From Loxodes magnus (Eukaryota; Ciliophora; Karyorelictea; Loxodida; Loxodidae): a stretch of 64,000 nucleotides of DNA. Below are positions 13,701 to 26,848 of the stretch, piece after piece. Every line of letters begins with the position of its first letter. The stretch's first letter is position 1. The translations under genes and the position numbers were made by a program. The notes below the pieces were generated by a model. The model had not been told where the DNA came from. It searched no databases and saw nothing but the letters and a program-made list of their open reading frames with translations. The DNA lies in contig CAMPDV010000131.1 in assembly GCA_946699065.1 (NCBI GenBank), forward strand, positions 62,001 through 126,000, given 5' to 3'.

Positions 13701-14830
13701 TAAAAAAAGAATGACTTAATATATTTGAGCAGTTCTAGTAAAATATTAAAATTACTTACACAAAAAATTTAAGATTAAATGTAATAAAAATAGTGTATAA
13801 ATAAAATCCTTAATACCAGCCTATTTCAAAAAACTAAGTTTAATTGTAATTTATAATTAACTCAATTTAAAAAATAATTATAAAATCTTAGTAATATTAA
13901 ATTGGATAGATATTTTAGAGAAATATGAAAATATTCAACATTTTAAATTCAAACTATTTTATCTTTTATTTTTAAAAAGATAGATAATTTTACTCGAACG
14001 AGCAATCTAACTAACATTTTATATTAAAATTTTAGAGATTTATAAAGATAAAAAGCAAGTTTTTATCAAATAATCAACTTAGAATCTAAAAATTCAAGCA
14101 ATAAAAAATGTAAATCAATTTTAATTTTTTAAATAAAAAATCTGAACAAATTTAGTAAACAGTAAAAGCGGGTTTTGATTTAATTTTGTTTAATAGAGAT
14201 CTGAATAAGATAAAATTTATTAAAAATATCTTAATAATATTTATTTTTAATAGATCTTTTGAATTTTTTATTTATAAATAATTTTTTATTAAATTAATTA
14301 AATTAAAAATAAATAGATTACCTTTTAATTTTATTAATGAATAGTATCTTTTAAAAAAGATTAAAAAAGAAGGCTATATGAAAAGCTCTTACAGATCGAA
14401 TTATAATAAAAGATAATAAAAATATTATCTATATAAGGTATTTCGCTTCAATTTTTTTTGAAGTTCATAATATCTGAGAGTAAAAATTATTTTAGTAGTA
14501 TTTTTTTAATAAATAAAATAATAACTAGAACTTATATAAAATTTAAAAATCAAACATTAAAAAAAATAAGCAAAAAATTATTTCAAATGTTACATAATGA
14601 TTCATCTGATTAAATCTCAAGACTCTTCTTTTAGATTTAAAAAAACTAAAAAATTAAATTTATTATTTTAAGCTTATTTTTATTTTAAAATGAAGGATTT
14701 AAGTATATAATACCACTTTTCTTTAGTTTTTTCTTAATTTATTTAAAATTATAGTTATTAATATTTAAATAAAAATTAAGATTTAAAATATAATTTAAAG
14801 AATGGTGGAGCAAGATTTTAGTTAGTTTTA
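10715..14830. other. Long AT-rich stretch upstream of copy B
   Basis: Over 4 kb of very AT-rich sequence with no supportable gene, RNA or known repeat. It does not match the region upstream of copies C, E or F. Long frames open when TAA/TAG are read as Gln, but with so few TGA triplets in this base composition that carries no weight. Confidence 0.4.
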
Positions 14831-15055
14831 TTATACCTCCAATCTTAATTTTTTTCCCTGGTTAGATTCAAGATCTAGAATAGAATGCATTTGAAAATTA
14901 TCTGGTTTTGGTAGGAACTTGAAGTCTATGATCATGGAGTATATATTCAATACATATGGTAGTTCCTGTTCGCAGAAACTGATCAGCAGAATATTCCCTT
15001 TATTTTTATCAAAATATCTTTCAGAGAATTTCGCATAGTGGGAGATTTTTCTCAA
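14831..15055 (-). CDS. Hypothetical protein fragment in a GC-richer patch
   Basis: The reading has mixed, protein-like composition (…S-H-Y-A-K-F-S-E-R-Y-F-D-K…, then C-E-Q-E-L-P-Y-V-L-N-I-Y, then L-P-K-P-D-N-F-Q-M-H) and no Gln encoded by TAA/TAG inside it. The patch is clearly less AT-rich than its surroundings. There is no ATG at the upstream edge. The same frame stays open leftward and rightward only if TAA/TAG are Gln, and upstream it continues with a basic peptide to about 15200, so this may be an internal piece of a longer or broken gene. No family is recognised and no membrane segment is clear. Real coding origin seems likely; function is unknown. Confidence 0.4.
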   Translation of the reverse strand: MRKISHYAKFSERYFDKNKGNILLISFCEQELPYVLNIYSMIIDFKFLPKPDNFQMHSILDLESNQGKKLRLEV

Positions 15056-16102
15056 GAACTCAAAGTTAGAAATTAATTAAGCCTTAAAATATAGATATAA
15101 AAATCTCTCCTTAAAAATCTTTTTAAATATTTTCTATGTATGTCTTAATAAAAAATAAGCATTCTACTATTTTCTTATTTTATATTAAAAATTATTATTT
15201 TATATATATTTAGTGTTAAAACTATTAAAAAATAGATTTTGTCCGAAAATTTAATAAATTATACTGTTTCAATTTGATATCATAATTTCCTCTAAAAAGT
15301 TTAATATATATAAAAACTATTCAAAATTTTAAATTTTCCCTAAATGATTTAATTTTAAAATATAAATGAAGTTAACTAGTTTAAGATATAGCATATTTTC
15401 TGATATTTCATATAATATCTTTTTTAATTTTTTAAGCATGGTATTCAAACTTTAATACGAGACTATTAAAAACCAAAAAATTAAATTTTTATAAATACAC
15501 CTATAAAAAAATATCAAATACTATTGTTTGTGTTGAATGTATAAAAAATATAAATCTTTTTCAGTTCTGAATAATTAATTATTTAAATATACAATTTAGT
15601 CTTTTTTAGTTAATTGAAATTTGGTAATTAAAAACGAGAAATTTTTTATTCAAAAATAAATGAGATAATCTTTTCAAATAAATAAATACTTCATCATGTC
15701 ATATATTTTATTTAATATTTGATAAGTAAAATATTTTAGATCTAAAGATATTTAGACAAAAAATTATATTAACTACTTTGATTTTTAAATGTATTTGTTT
15801 AAAAGATCGAACTAAAATCTATAAAAATGAATAATTAAAGCTATTATTTAATAACTAAAAAAAATTTAAAAAAGATATATAAAATTAAAAAATAAATATA
15901 TCTGATATATTTAAGCGAAAAAATTGTTTAAATAATTTAGTATAACTAAATATTTTTACAGGTATTAAAATATAATAATTTAAAATATATTTAGTTAAAA
16001 TTTTAAAGTTAATAAAAAACAAAAATTGAGATAATTGATAAATAAAATTTTGAAATTAATAAAAGTAAGGAAAGCAAGAAATAATAATAGGATAAATTAA
16101 GT
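15056..16102. other. AT-rich stretch without recognised features
   Basis: Very AT-rich sequence between two coding-like islands. I see no gene, RNA or repeat that I can support. Confidence 0.4.
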
Positions 16103-17014
16103 TTAGCAATCATCGAGGATTTTCACCTCTTCATGCTGGGCACCAAATTGCTCCGGTATTAAAATTAAAGTCTTAAAAGCCTCTCTTCCTCTTTCTTCCC
16201 ATTGCTCATGTTATTTCCAATTCTATCTTCATTTCTAATTAAATTTTCTCTTGCAGATGAAAACTAATTCATTTAAGTATAATCTCTCTCTGATTTGTCT
16301 CTACTGCATTTGTTTTTTCTTCCTCTGCTGAGCTTGTATTCTTCTTTATTTATTCCAATACTACGTTTTGAAATTTGGAATTTCTTGCAGCGTCTTCACA
16401 AGTGTTTTGTCGAATTGTAGTAACAATTCTTCACTATTTTTTGGTCTAACCCTAGTCTTCATGTTGATCTCTTCAATCATCATTGGATCTCTCCTTTGTT
16501 TGTCTAGCTTCTTTTCTAATTTTTTCAGTCTTTTATTTAGATCAGATTGTTTCTGAAGCTAATTTTAGGATTAATTATTCTGGTCTTAGGATATGTTTCA
16601 GAAAGCGCTTAGTTCTCTTTCTTAGGACATAAGTCTGGATTCTATTACTTCCACTAGGCTGAGTTGCTCCATAAGCTTCTCATTATCTTTCCTCACTTTC
16701 CTAACCTCTTCCTGAAGGTTCAGCACCACTTTGATGAGCTACTCCATGCTAATCTGGCCAGAAGGATTAAATTCTGACACCTCCTGGTGAAAAACAGACT
16801 TCATCTGCTTTCTTGGCTTTTCCTCCGATGTAGGACTTATTACATGAGTCGCTTTCTAGGATTTCTTCTGATCATCATATCCTGCTTGAATTCCAGGTTG
16901 TTAAGATTAAGAAGAAGGTTAAGGTTAAGAAAAAGACGACTGGCCAAAATTGGATTCAGGTTTCCTCTCCAACTTTTTTGAGGTGGTATAGAAACCTCTT
17001 TTGAATCCTTCCAT
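16103..17014 (-). CDS. Coiled-coil hypothetical protein with two internal TGA codons
   Basis: A GC-richer island coincides with one minus-strand reading from ATG (complement of 17012-17014). It begins M-E-G-F-K-R-G-F-Y-T-T-S-K-K. A Ser/Pro/Gln-rich stretch follows, in which several TAA codons give Gln. Next come a strong heptad-like coiled coil at about residues 90-137 (Q-L-I-K-V-V-L-N-L-Q-E-E-V) and a second near 150-173 (L-N-K-R-L-K-K-L-E-K-K-L), then a basic Q/R/K-rich part and a C-terminus ending L-D-D-C. TGA lies at codons 139 (complement of 16598-16600) and 262 (complement of 16229-16231). Protein-like composition stops at a TAA (complement of 16103-16105), after which the DNA becomes very AT-rich. 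A structural or retrotransposon ORF1-like role is possible but unproven. It is a pseudogene if TGA is always stop. Confidence 0.5.
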
Positions 17015-20000
17015 ATTTTTTTAAATTTTATGGGAAAGCAAGAAATTAACATGATTTTTAACTATCTAATATATGTTTAAAATTTATTAATTATACTTAA
17101 CTAATTTTAAAGATTTTATATTTACTTTTAAGAATAAATTATTATAAAATTATATTAAAACATAAATAAAAGAATTATACATTAATAATTATAAAAAATT
17201 AATAGAGCAAATAGGATAAATAAAATAACGTAAACTGATTTATTTTATAAATTTAAGAAGATATATATATTATAATTTATTATAAACTGAAGAGTAATTA
17301 TTTACTTTCTGATTCCAATAAATCTACTGCAAAGATTATTTTAATTTATAAATATTTGAAATGTTTAAAGAATTGTGTACTTGGTTGAAAATTGAAAATA
17401 TATGAATGAATTTTAATTATATTAGAATTATATCTTTTGCCTAAATACTTTTATATTCAACTTAATTTACTCTATAGCATGTAGATATTGTAATAATACT
17501 CTTAAATATAAATCGTTTAGAACAAATTTTAAATAGCATTATGAAAAGATTCAAATTTCTATTAGCAACTAACTGGCTGTAGATCTATTGTATTTATTAA
17601 ATATTATTTAAATAAATTCTTTCTTAAACAAAAAGTTTTATTATTATCAATGTTATATCCTAATTTAAATTTTATCTCTAGTATAAGTATAAAAGTTAAT
17701 TTCCATATACCTATTTAATGTATAAAAATTTAAATGTTTATACAAATTAATACTAAGTCATAATTAGTAACTTTATTTAAGTAGTCTTTTCTGTATATAA
17801 TTATCACATGTGTGAAAATTATTTATGAAGATATTTTTACACTAATGCTTAAATTTAGAAAATATATTCTATAAAATTTAATTAATCATTTCCACATGAT
17901 AGAAAAATAACTAAAATGCATTATCTAACTTAAAATATTATATTTAGATGCTTATTTATAAAATAAGAATTAAATAAAAAAGAAAAAGACTTTACATTAA
18001 TACAACTAGCAATTCTAAGGCAAAATTATAGATACTCTGAACAAATAAATCCGCATATTAAATTTTCTATCTTCTTTTATATAAGATTCTTCAATCTAAT
18101 TTCGTAAAAGACGTTGAAAAAATTACAAATTTTAGATAAAATTTAAAATTTGCTTTAACCTTTAGTTTCAGAAAATAATATAATATCTTATTTAAAGGTT
18201 ATTAGTTCTAGAAAATAATAAAAAGTAAAAGAAATAAATATTATTAATATATTAAATAAATTTTTCACTATTAAATTTAATTTTAACTATAAATTTTATT
18301 TATTTGATAAGCTTTCTTTAAATATTGTATAGGTTATAATTAACTTTAGAACTATAATTTAAACAATTTTAATATTAAAGAGCAAATTTTATTTTATGCT
18401 TTTTTTTTATTATTTAGTTTATTCTTTATATTTTTTCTATTATTCAAATTTTATTTTGTCAAAATTGATGTATTTTTATTTAAAATCTAAGTATCATGGC
18501 TTTAAGATGAATTTAAAATTTTCATAGAAACTAAATATTCTTATTAGACTTACTAATAAATTAACTCTATTTAAATTATAATATAAATTAATTTCAATTA
18601 TTGATTCAAGTTTGCTAAATGTCATATAATACTAACCCAAATAGAATTTAGATTTTATAAATTTAGTCTTAATAATATTAACTAATTTAATATAAACTTT
18701 ATCTATTTTGCTTGCTAAAAGAATTCACTACTAGTACCTTAGGATATAAGCATTACAGATATTGTTTCGAAAGCTGAAGAATACTCATATCCGCTAATAA
18801 AAATATTTATATGAATCAATTAGATTTATAGCAATTATTCATCATTTATCCTTAATTTTTATTTACTAATAAATAAAATAGAGTCAACTAATTAAAGTAT
18901 TAATCTTCGTTCTTTCATTTATTTAAAGTTATATAAAACTAATTTTAAACTTTACTCTCATTTAAATTTATTTATGATTATTTGTTAAGTTATATAAATT
19001 AAGAGAATATTCAGTTTTATTTTGCTTGATAAACATAAGTTAAATTTTTAAACTTAGAACTTTTATTCCATTCATAACATTTTATTAATAATTAACTTTA
19101 GATTTTATGATTTTCTATCGTATAAATTCAGAAACTTATAAAAAGCACAAACTTCTTTACATTTTAAATTTTTCTACTATTTATAATTTAAATCAAATAG
19201 TTTTGTCTATATGTTTGCATCTATAAAGATTTTTCATTAAATCTAATTTGAATATTTTGAATTTGAGATTATTTTATTTATCTATTTTAAATTGTAGTTA
19301 TGTCTGTTGGCTTATTAGTGATATAATCTAAAAGAATATTCCTTATGTTTATTTATAATTAAAATTAAGACTTTCAACGAAAGTTTATACCTGATTTTTT
19401 TATTTTTTCATATTATAACAATTTTTTCTTTAATAATTTGTATATTTAATTTTAATTAAATAAAATAAATTCTTTTCAGATAATACATATTTGATAAATA
19501 ATTATAACTATGAAAATAATTTATATTATCAAATTATCTAAAAATAGAAATAGAATTTAACCAATTTTAAAGCAACTTCTTTATTTTTATTCAATTTAGT
19601 GAAATATTTATATTATATTTATCTTTTTAAATTATTTCTCTTTTAAGATAACCAATATTTAATCTATTTTATTAAAATCGTTATTTATCAATAAGTTATT
19701 ATATTTTGATTATTTTTTCTAAGTATTTCTTATGTTCAAATCCTAAATGAAATTTATCGCAAATGATTCTTAAAAATAGATTCATTACTTGACTATAATT
19801 TTTTGCTTTATTCTCTAAATTTATAATTTCTAAAATTCTTTTCCATTTCCATTTTCCTTTTCTTAAGAATTAGATTTTTATCTAAATAGATTTTTTTAAT
19901 TCTCATACTTTATTGCTACTATATATATTTATTAAATCTTTTTATATAACTATATAAAGTTTTATAGCCTTTGATAATAAAGTTTTAAAAATTAAAAGTT

Positions 20001-20299
20001 AAACAATTTGTATGTTTTAAGTAAATAATCCTAAAAGCTTTTTTGTGAATTAATTTTTTTCAGCATCTAATAAACTCTCTATTAGATTTTTTTCTATTTT
20101 TTCTATTATTTTTAATATTATACATTTATTAATAATTAGTTTATGAAATATCAATTATAATTAGAGACTAAATCTTTAAAAGTTAAATAATACTTTTTTA
20201 ATTCAAATTTCTTATTAATGTAAGATAATCTAAGCTTTCTATTTTTTCACTTAGTAATTCATTCTCAAATAATAAATAGCAAATTTAATTAATTTATAA
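17015..20299. other. AT-rich stretch without recognised features
   Basis: More than 3 kb of very AT-rich sequence, thymine-rich on the plus strand around 19800-20300. I found no coding reading, RNA gene or repeat strong enough to report. Confidence 0.4.
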
Positions 20300-23200
20300 A
20301 ATACTTTACTAAGAAACTTTATAATTATTAAAATGCATTTTTTTTAATTTCATTCATTAGAAGATAATACATCTATCTTAATTTAATCTATAAATATCTT
20401 TATATTTTAGATGGTCTCACTTAACCTTTAAGCTATACCTTCAAATTTATTTTCTTTATATATTAATAATTTTCTTAGGTTCAAATTTATTCTTTAAATT
20501 TTAGTAGATTTTATTTATTTTTTATAATAATGCTATTAATTAAATTTAAATTCTATTATTTTATTAATTAAAATCTTAATTATTTTTTATAATTATTAAA
20601 AAGATAATAAAACATAAAGAAAAATAAGGGAAATAAATAAAATGCTTCACCTTTTGGAAATAGTTATTTTAATATTTTAATAATTTCTTTATTTATAAGT
20701 TTCTAAACTGTAAAATTATTAATATGCTTGTATTAATCAATATTAAATTATTTATGATTAAGTAGCTACTAAGCAATATAAAAATTTAAATTAAATAATA
20801 TAAAAATTTAAAATTGTCAAAAGTTAAGCAAAGATCTCAAAGATTATTTTAGATATAGTGACTAATTTATTTTTAAATTTTAAATATTTGTTTTAATAGA
20901 TAATGGCTAGTGAAGATTTTTTTCTTTTTAATTTTTGATTCCTTATTTTTTAAGTTTTAATAAAAATTTGCTAGATCAATGAATTTTAAGAAAAGATATT
21001 ATTTTAAAATCAATTAAAAGACTTAAAAACTTTATTTTATTTCCTTTAAAATAAAAATTTAAGAATGTTGCTTCAATTATAATTTACAAATAAATATTAT
21101 CTAATTATATTAACAACTTGATAAAGAATAAATTTTATTCTTAAGTTAATAAAAATATTTATTTATTTTGAATATCGTAGAAATGTCAAATGAATTAAAA
21201 TATAAATATAGGATATTCAATTTTTAATTAATTAATTTCAACTAAAAAGTTTTTGGACCGAAACTCCTTTCCGATTACACGATCTGACGCTCTCTTTTTA
21301 TGGAATAACGGGGATATCCTGTTGTACTCCAGGCACAGCTGCTAGGGAGCTCCATCGCTATGAGCAGCCAGGCTTCAAGCCCCTACCAAGAGCGGATAAT
21401 CTCAAAGTCAGCGTTCCCTTCAGAAAATGACTCTGACCAGGGACTTTCTCAGCGACAGGAAAGGAACTTGTTCCTAGCCATAAAACCAGAAAGTTTACTC
21501 ACGAAGGTCATTCTCAGCTCCCACCATCTTTTCAATTATTTGTTCAATTTTTAATAGTTTTAGAAATAAGATCTTTAAAAAGTAGCAAACACAAATTATA
21601 AAAGAGAGAAATTTACAAATCCTTATTTCCCCTATATTAATTAAAAATTTCTTTATTAATTAGAAAATTTATTTATTTATTTATAAATTTAAAGATTATT
21701 TAGAAATCAAACTAAATAACAGATAAATTCAACTTTTATCTAAATTATTTAAAAAAAGGGTGAGAAAAACGAAAAAAAAGATAAGAAATGGATCTTAAAG
21801 TTATAAAAGTCTAAAAATAAATCCTATTAATTTTTATCTAATAAGTATTAAAGAACTTATTTAATAGATTTAACTTGATATTTCATTATTCTTAAAATTC
21901 TAAACTAGAGTAATTATAGCAAGTAATAATCTACATTTATATTTGATTAACTTTAAAAATAAAATAAAAAATAAAGTTTACTCTTGGTAAAATAATTTAA
22001 TGAGGCTTTTTAGTTATATATGTTTATTTAAATTTGAAAGCTTCTTTATTGTTCAAATTTTATAAATAACAAATATCTTCTAATTTTTAATAACAAAAGG
22101 AATGTAGATTTTAGTGACAATAAATTCAAAATAAATTAATAGCTTATATAATAAAACAGATAATTACAATAAATAAGGATATTAAATCATTTTTACAATG
22201 TCAAAATGATTATAAAAAATCTAGAATCTAAAACAAAATTATGTTCTTTTAAAAATTTAAAAGCTTTAACACTTTGATTTAAAAAATTTACTCGATTGAT
22301 CTAATATTGCTTATAGCGAAATTAAATTTTTAGTTACTAAATTTAAAATTTATTAATAGTTGAAAATATTGATTACATAAAAAGTTAATAAATAATTTCT
22401 AGTTATTTTTAGTTTATTTCTAATTAAATTTGTGAAAATCTAAGTATCATTTTTAAATTAAATCTTTATTGCTCTAAAATGATTTCGTTGTTAGTATAAT
22501 AATCTACCTTAATTATATTAGAATCTAAATTATATAACTATTTTTAAACAATTGTTTATAAAGATTAATAGTTAACTAAATGATAGAGTAATAAATCTTA
22601 TATCCAAGATATTTAGAGTGAATTAATTAAAAGCTTAGATAAATGTTAAATTTATTTAATTTTATCTAAGGATATCTAAAATTTTATTAAAATATTAAAG
22701 CTTCTAATAAAAATTGCTAAATTAAATATGTTTATACTCTTAGATTAATTAAAGCTTACTATAACTTCATTAGATTTTAATTTACAACTATAAATTATAA
22801 ATATTTATTTAAATTTTTTAAAAGTATTTATTAATTTAAAAATTTGTTTAAGGAAATCAGCTACTAAATAAGAAGAAAAACTTTAATAAGAAGTATAATA
22901 ACAATAAATATAAAATAAATTTAAAATAATTAAAAGATAAAATAAAAATAAGCTAATATCTATTATAATTAATATCTATCTTATATTTTTAAGATAAAAT
23001 AATTAAGCATTTTGCTTTAATTATTTTAGAAGATTTATAAAATAAAATCTCTATTTTTGATTGGATTAAAAGATTTCAAATTTGAATTATTTATTTCTTA
23101 TATTATATCTATATAAATATCTAGGTAAGCAAATAAAAGCTTGTTACTTCATTGATTGAAAAGAGTTCTCTAATTTTATTTTAATGTAATTAAAATTTCT

Positions 23201-24615
23201 AAAATATATCCTCTTACATTCTAGTAATTAATTGAAATTACCTTTATAATTAAATTTATTTTTCACTAACAAGCAAATACAGCTTATATCTTATTTCTTA
23301 AACATAATTTTTCTTAATTATTTTACCTTTCCATTATATAAAATTTTACATCACTAGAGAATCAACTTGTAAATTAGTAAATATCTTTAATTTATGGAAG
23401 ACAGCTGATTGATTTACTTTATTCAGATTTAACCTTGCTGAAAAAAGTGGATGCTAGTCTTTTAAATCTTAATAAATATTGGTTAGAGTAAACTGAATTT
23501 CAATTAATTACAATTTTTTAGTTATATGAAACATTAAAATTATATAATTATAGGTTTATAATATCCCAAATATTTAAATAAGATTTAGATCTCTTATTTT
23601 AAAAAAGGTAAGTTATTATTAAACTATTATTGAGATTTCTTTCATTTAATAAAAGTTATTAAACCAATTTATAATTAAATATTAATAATTAGTTTATTTA
23701 GACTACCATTAATTAAATAAATTCGTATTTAGTTAAAGTTTATACGAAAATAATACAATACTTTAATATTATTTTAGACTCGTATTCATATAATTTATAG
23801 TAATATTCAAAGTATTTGCATAGAACTTAAGTTTTATTATACATTTTTTATAATTTATGTTGTTTAAAAATAGAATTTCATTCATTAATAAAGTTATAGA
23901 AAAAACTAAAATTTATTAAAATAAGTATTATCTTCAAGTTATATAATACAAGAATTTTATGAATATAACGAAAAATTTTTTGCTAAAAGGAAAATTTTAC
24001 GCAAGCAGGAAATTACTAGTTAATCCAATTGCAAATAGATCTTAGCTTATTTGGTCTAATTGAAAAGTTTTATTTATATTTTTGTATTTAATTTATGATT
24101 AAAGTATGTGCAAATTATCTTTATATTTATTTTATTTTTATAAAGCTTAAATCTAAATAATAGCTATAATGCTCTTTAAAACATTAAAGAAATATTTTAT
24201 AAAGAATAGAGTAAATAATCAAATTTTTACTAGAAAAAGATAATTATTAATATATTTTAGTTAAAGCTTAATATTCTGAATATCCTTCTAATAAATCTTT
24301 AATTAGTTTATTATTCTTCTGCTTAATTAAAGAAATGATGATGCTGTAATTTATTTATGATAAAACTAATTTTTATTATTTAGAAAAATAAAATTTAAAT
24401 TTAGGATCTTTTTAATATTTTAACTTAAGTATAAAATTATTTTAATGTGATAAAAAGATAAAAGCTAAATTAAAAATTTCTAGTTACAAGTGATTTTAAC
24501 TTAATTTTTAAATTTTTGTATTAATTAAAAATTTATTAAAGCTGCATGCTACTTTTAAATTACGAGATTTTAAATTTAGATATTAAAGTAAATGAAAATA
24601 ATTATTATTAAATTA
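20300..24615 (+). repeat. 5' flank of copy C, repeated upstream of copy F; interrupted near 20985-21700
   Basis: The sequence from about 20300 to 20985 matches about 58310-58760, and from about 21700 to the gene it matches about 59540-62460. Landmarks include aaataagggaaa near 20622 and 58404, and aatcaaactaaataacagat at 21706 and 59547. Between these two blocks C and F carry unrelated DNA of similar length. In C that DNA includes the GC-richer element at 21225-21560. Like copies A and D, copies C and F therefore share over 4 kb of upstream sequence. No gene is visible in it. Confidence 0.8.
21225..21560 (+). mobile_element. SINE-like element alpha, copy 1
   Basis: This GC-richer ~310-bp block occurs three times (here, reversed at 27655-27970, and at 28865-29185) with shared ends, ...aactaaaaagtttttggac at the left and cagctcccaccatcttt at the right. 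It contains a sequence close to a Pol III A box (tggaataacgg, 21301-21311) and one close to a B box (ggcttcaagcc, 21371-21381), as in tRNA-derived SINEs. Two 8-bp palindromes, ggatatcc and ggagctcc, lie between. One reading from ATG 21300 (M-E-Q-R-G-Y-P-V-V-L-Q-A-Q-L-L) stays open here and in copy 2, but copy 3 has a one-base shift, so a coding role is doubtful. Reading it as a SINE is inference. Confidence 0.5.
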
Positions 24616-24664
24616 GTTTAAGATATATAAACTAAATAAATTTTATATAAATAATTGTTAAAAA
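24616..24664 (+). promoter_or_regulatory. Conserved 49-bp block directly upstream of copy C
   Basis: This is the same block as before copies B and F (gtttaagatatataaac and onward up to the ATG). It is the only upstream sequence shared by all three members of this subfamily, so it may hold the transcription start region. Confidence 0.45.
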
Positions 24665-26848
24665 ATGTCAGCTTCGTAGGAGTGCATTTCAGCTTTAGTC
24701 TTCACTAGCATGGACTGAACTATATAGGAATATGGAATTAATTAGGAAAAGGCGAAATTACTTACTAGGGACTTTAATGCTCTTTAAAACCTGGAATTCA
24801 TTAATCTAATCAAAAAGAAAATTCTAAAACTTTAAGACACTAAGTCTAGGTATTAAATTTCCGAAAAAGTAGGACTTCCTCTAAGTATAGTTAACTAAAT
24901 ACTTTTAGAATCACAGCAACTTAAAAAAAAAGAAAGTTAGATCACAGAATAAAAAATTAATAAAATATTAGAACTTAAAAATATTAATACTATACAATAA
25001 AATAATTAAGAAGCAAATTATCTTTAATAACTAACTACAAAAGGCCAGGAGAAGGAAGTTTAAAAAATATAAGAAGATATTTTTTAGTGCTTCGAAGAAT
25101 TTTTAAAAGTAGAATAAAAATAAGAAAGCACATATAGTAATAAAAAAAGACCAAGAAATGAAATAAAGTAGAAAGCAATAATTTTACCAGAAAAAGTAAA
25201 GCTAAATATAATTTCTAATTTAGATCAACAACATCAGCAAATTTAAAATACAACCTAAAATTAAGAAAATGATTCGTCTCAAATAATTTAAAAGTAAGAA
25301 TAAATTTAATTATCAAATAAAGAAATAATTGGCTTAACTAAAAGTGGAGTCGTAACTAAAGAGTTTGAAAATAAAGAATTATTTGCCTGTATATATTGCG
25401 AATAAATCTTTAACGATGGAGTTTTACTTTCAAAACATTTCATAGATCGCCACGCTCAAGAAAAGTTAATTAATCTTTTCTGTCCCTTATGCAAAGATCT
25501 CCCGTTTGAAAATGTTTCTTAATATAACACTCATTTAGAGCAGCATCAAAAACAAGGATAAATTATAAAATACACTCTATAACAAATAAAAACATTTTAA
25601 CTTCCTTAAGTTTAAATACCCTCTTAATTAAATTAAGTAGAAAAAAGTTTAAATACACAAAATAATATGAATCAAGAGATGAAAGGAGAAGCAATAAAAG
25701 AATAAGATAAGAATCGAAATGGAGAAAAATCAAGCGATGAATCTACTCTTCATGTCTTAACTAGAAAATACTAATGTGTAGAGTGTGAGAAAAATTATCC
25801 AGAAGAAGAGTAATTTATTTTACATAAAAAAATACACGAAAAGAAAAATTTAAATTACAAACTTAGAACAACCAAAACTTATCAAGAATTAGAAAGAGAA
25901 AACACTACGGTAAAATATGGTACCATCATTTACAATAAGGACGATCTTGAGGTCTATAAATGTAAAGAGTGTGAAAATTTATTTAAAACAAATTTGAAGT
26001 TACAAACTCATTTCGAAAAGGAACATCCAAGCTCCTAATTTAATAATATAAGATGCTCAGTTTGTAAAGGCTAATTTATTGGGAGAAAGAATTGACTTAG
26101 ACATTTAACTAGACATTCGTTTAAAGAATAGAAGAAGTTAGAAATAATAAACTTAGAAGAGGAAGGTTTGGCAACAAAGAAAAATAAATTAACACCTACT
26201 AATAATTCACAAGAAATTAATTAGCTCTAAGAATAAATAAAAAATTATATTTAAGATAAAAAGTAGGAAGATAAAAAAGAGGAAAAAGAAGAAAAAGTAG
26301 AAAATATCAAAATAAATGCCCCAAAAATTATTGAAATTGAAGAAGAAGAAAATAAGAAACAAGGAAGCAAAAAATAACATAAAGATAGCGAAGACTTAAA
26401 TTAAGATGAAGAAAAGGTTAAAAACTACATACCATATGAAGTAGAAAAATAACAAATAGTTAATATTTAAGAAAAAAGAGAATTAAAAGAAGTAGTTTTC
26501 AAATAAAGTTATTAAAGTTATTAAAGTTTACCTAAAGAAATAAACTAGCAAGAAATAGGATTTTAAAAGTTCAGGAAAGTAGTTGATTTAACTTAAAATA
26601 AAGAAAGAGTGGCAACTTAATTTAACTAAATAAGATATATTAATTTTTAACAATAACCCAATAGATCATATGTTCCATTATAAAATAGTAGATAAATGTT
26701 TTAGCCAAGTTTATAGCCGAGTTTTTAGCCTAATTTTTAGTAAAGTTTGCCTTCAAGTTATATGAACTAATATCAATATAATTAAAATTAGCCAAGGTAT
26801 TAGCATCAGAATATGTATTATCCCTATTACATGTCTCACTATCACTGA
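24665..26848 (+). pseudogene. C2H2 zinc-finger / helix-turn-helix protein, copy C, two internal TGA
   Basis: A 728-codon frame from ATG 24665 to TGA 26846-26848, TAA/TAG read as Gln. The helix-turn-helix-like segment is at about residues 62-81. Finger 1 has C242, C245, H258 and H263; finger 2 has C273, C276, H290 and H294. Fingers 3, 4 and 5 start at C371, C433 and about C464. The linkers are acidic (D-E-S-T, E-E-E-E-N-K-K) and the tail is Q/P/Y-rich, ending Y-Y-M-S-H-Y-H. TGA at codon 18 (24716-24718) is shared with A, B, D and F. TGA at codon 477 (26093-26095) is private to C: copies B and F have TTA (Leu) there, inside finger 5, so it is a true nonsense change. The gene sits between two opposed alpha elements about 6.7 kb apart. 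Without translation through TGA it is not functional. Confidence 0.75.

Noticed and set aside
16368-17052. Plus-strand frames (16368-16556, 16787-16981) and a second minus-strand frame (16840-17052)
   Set aside because: They are shadows of the minus-strand coiled-coil reading from ATG 17014, which spans the whole island.
24692-24724. A very short intron (gt...ag) removing the codon 18 TGA
   Set aside because: The residues around codon 18 are conserved as protein between subfamilies, copy E lacks the gt, and the candidate 5' sites differ between C and D.
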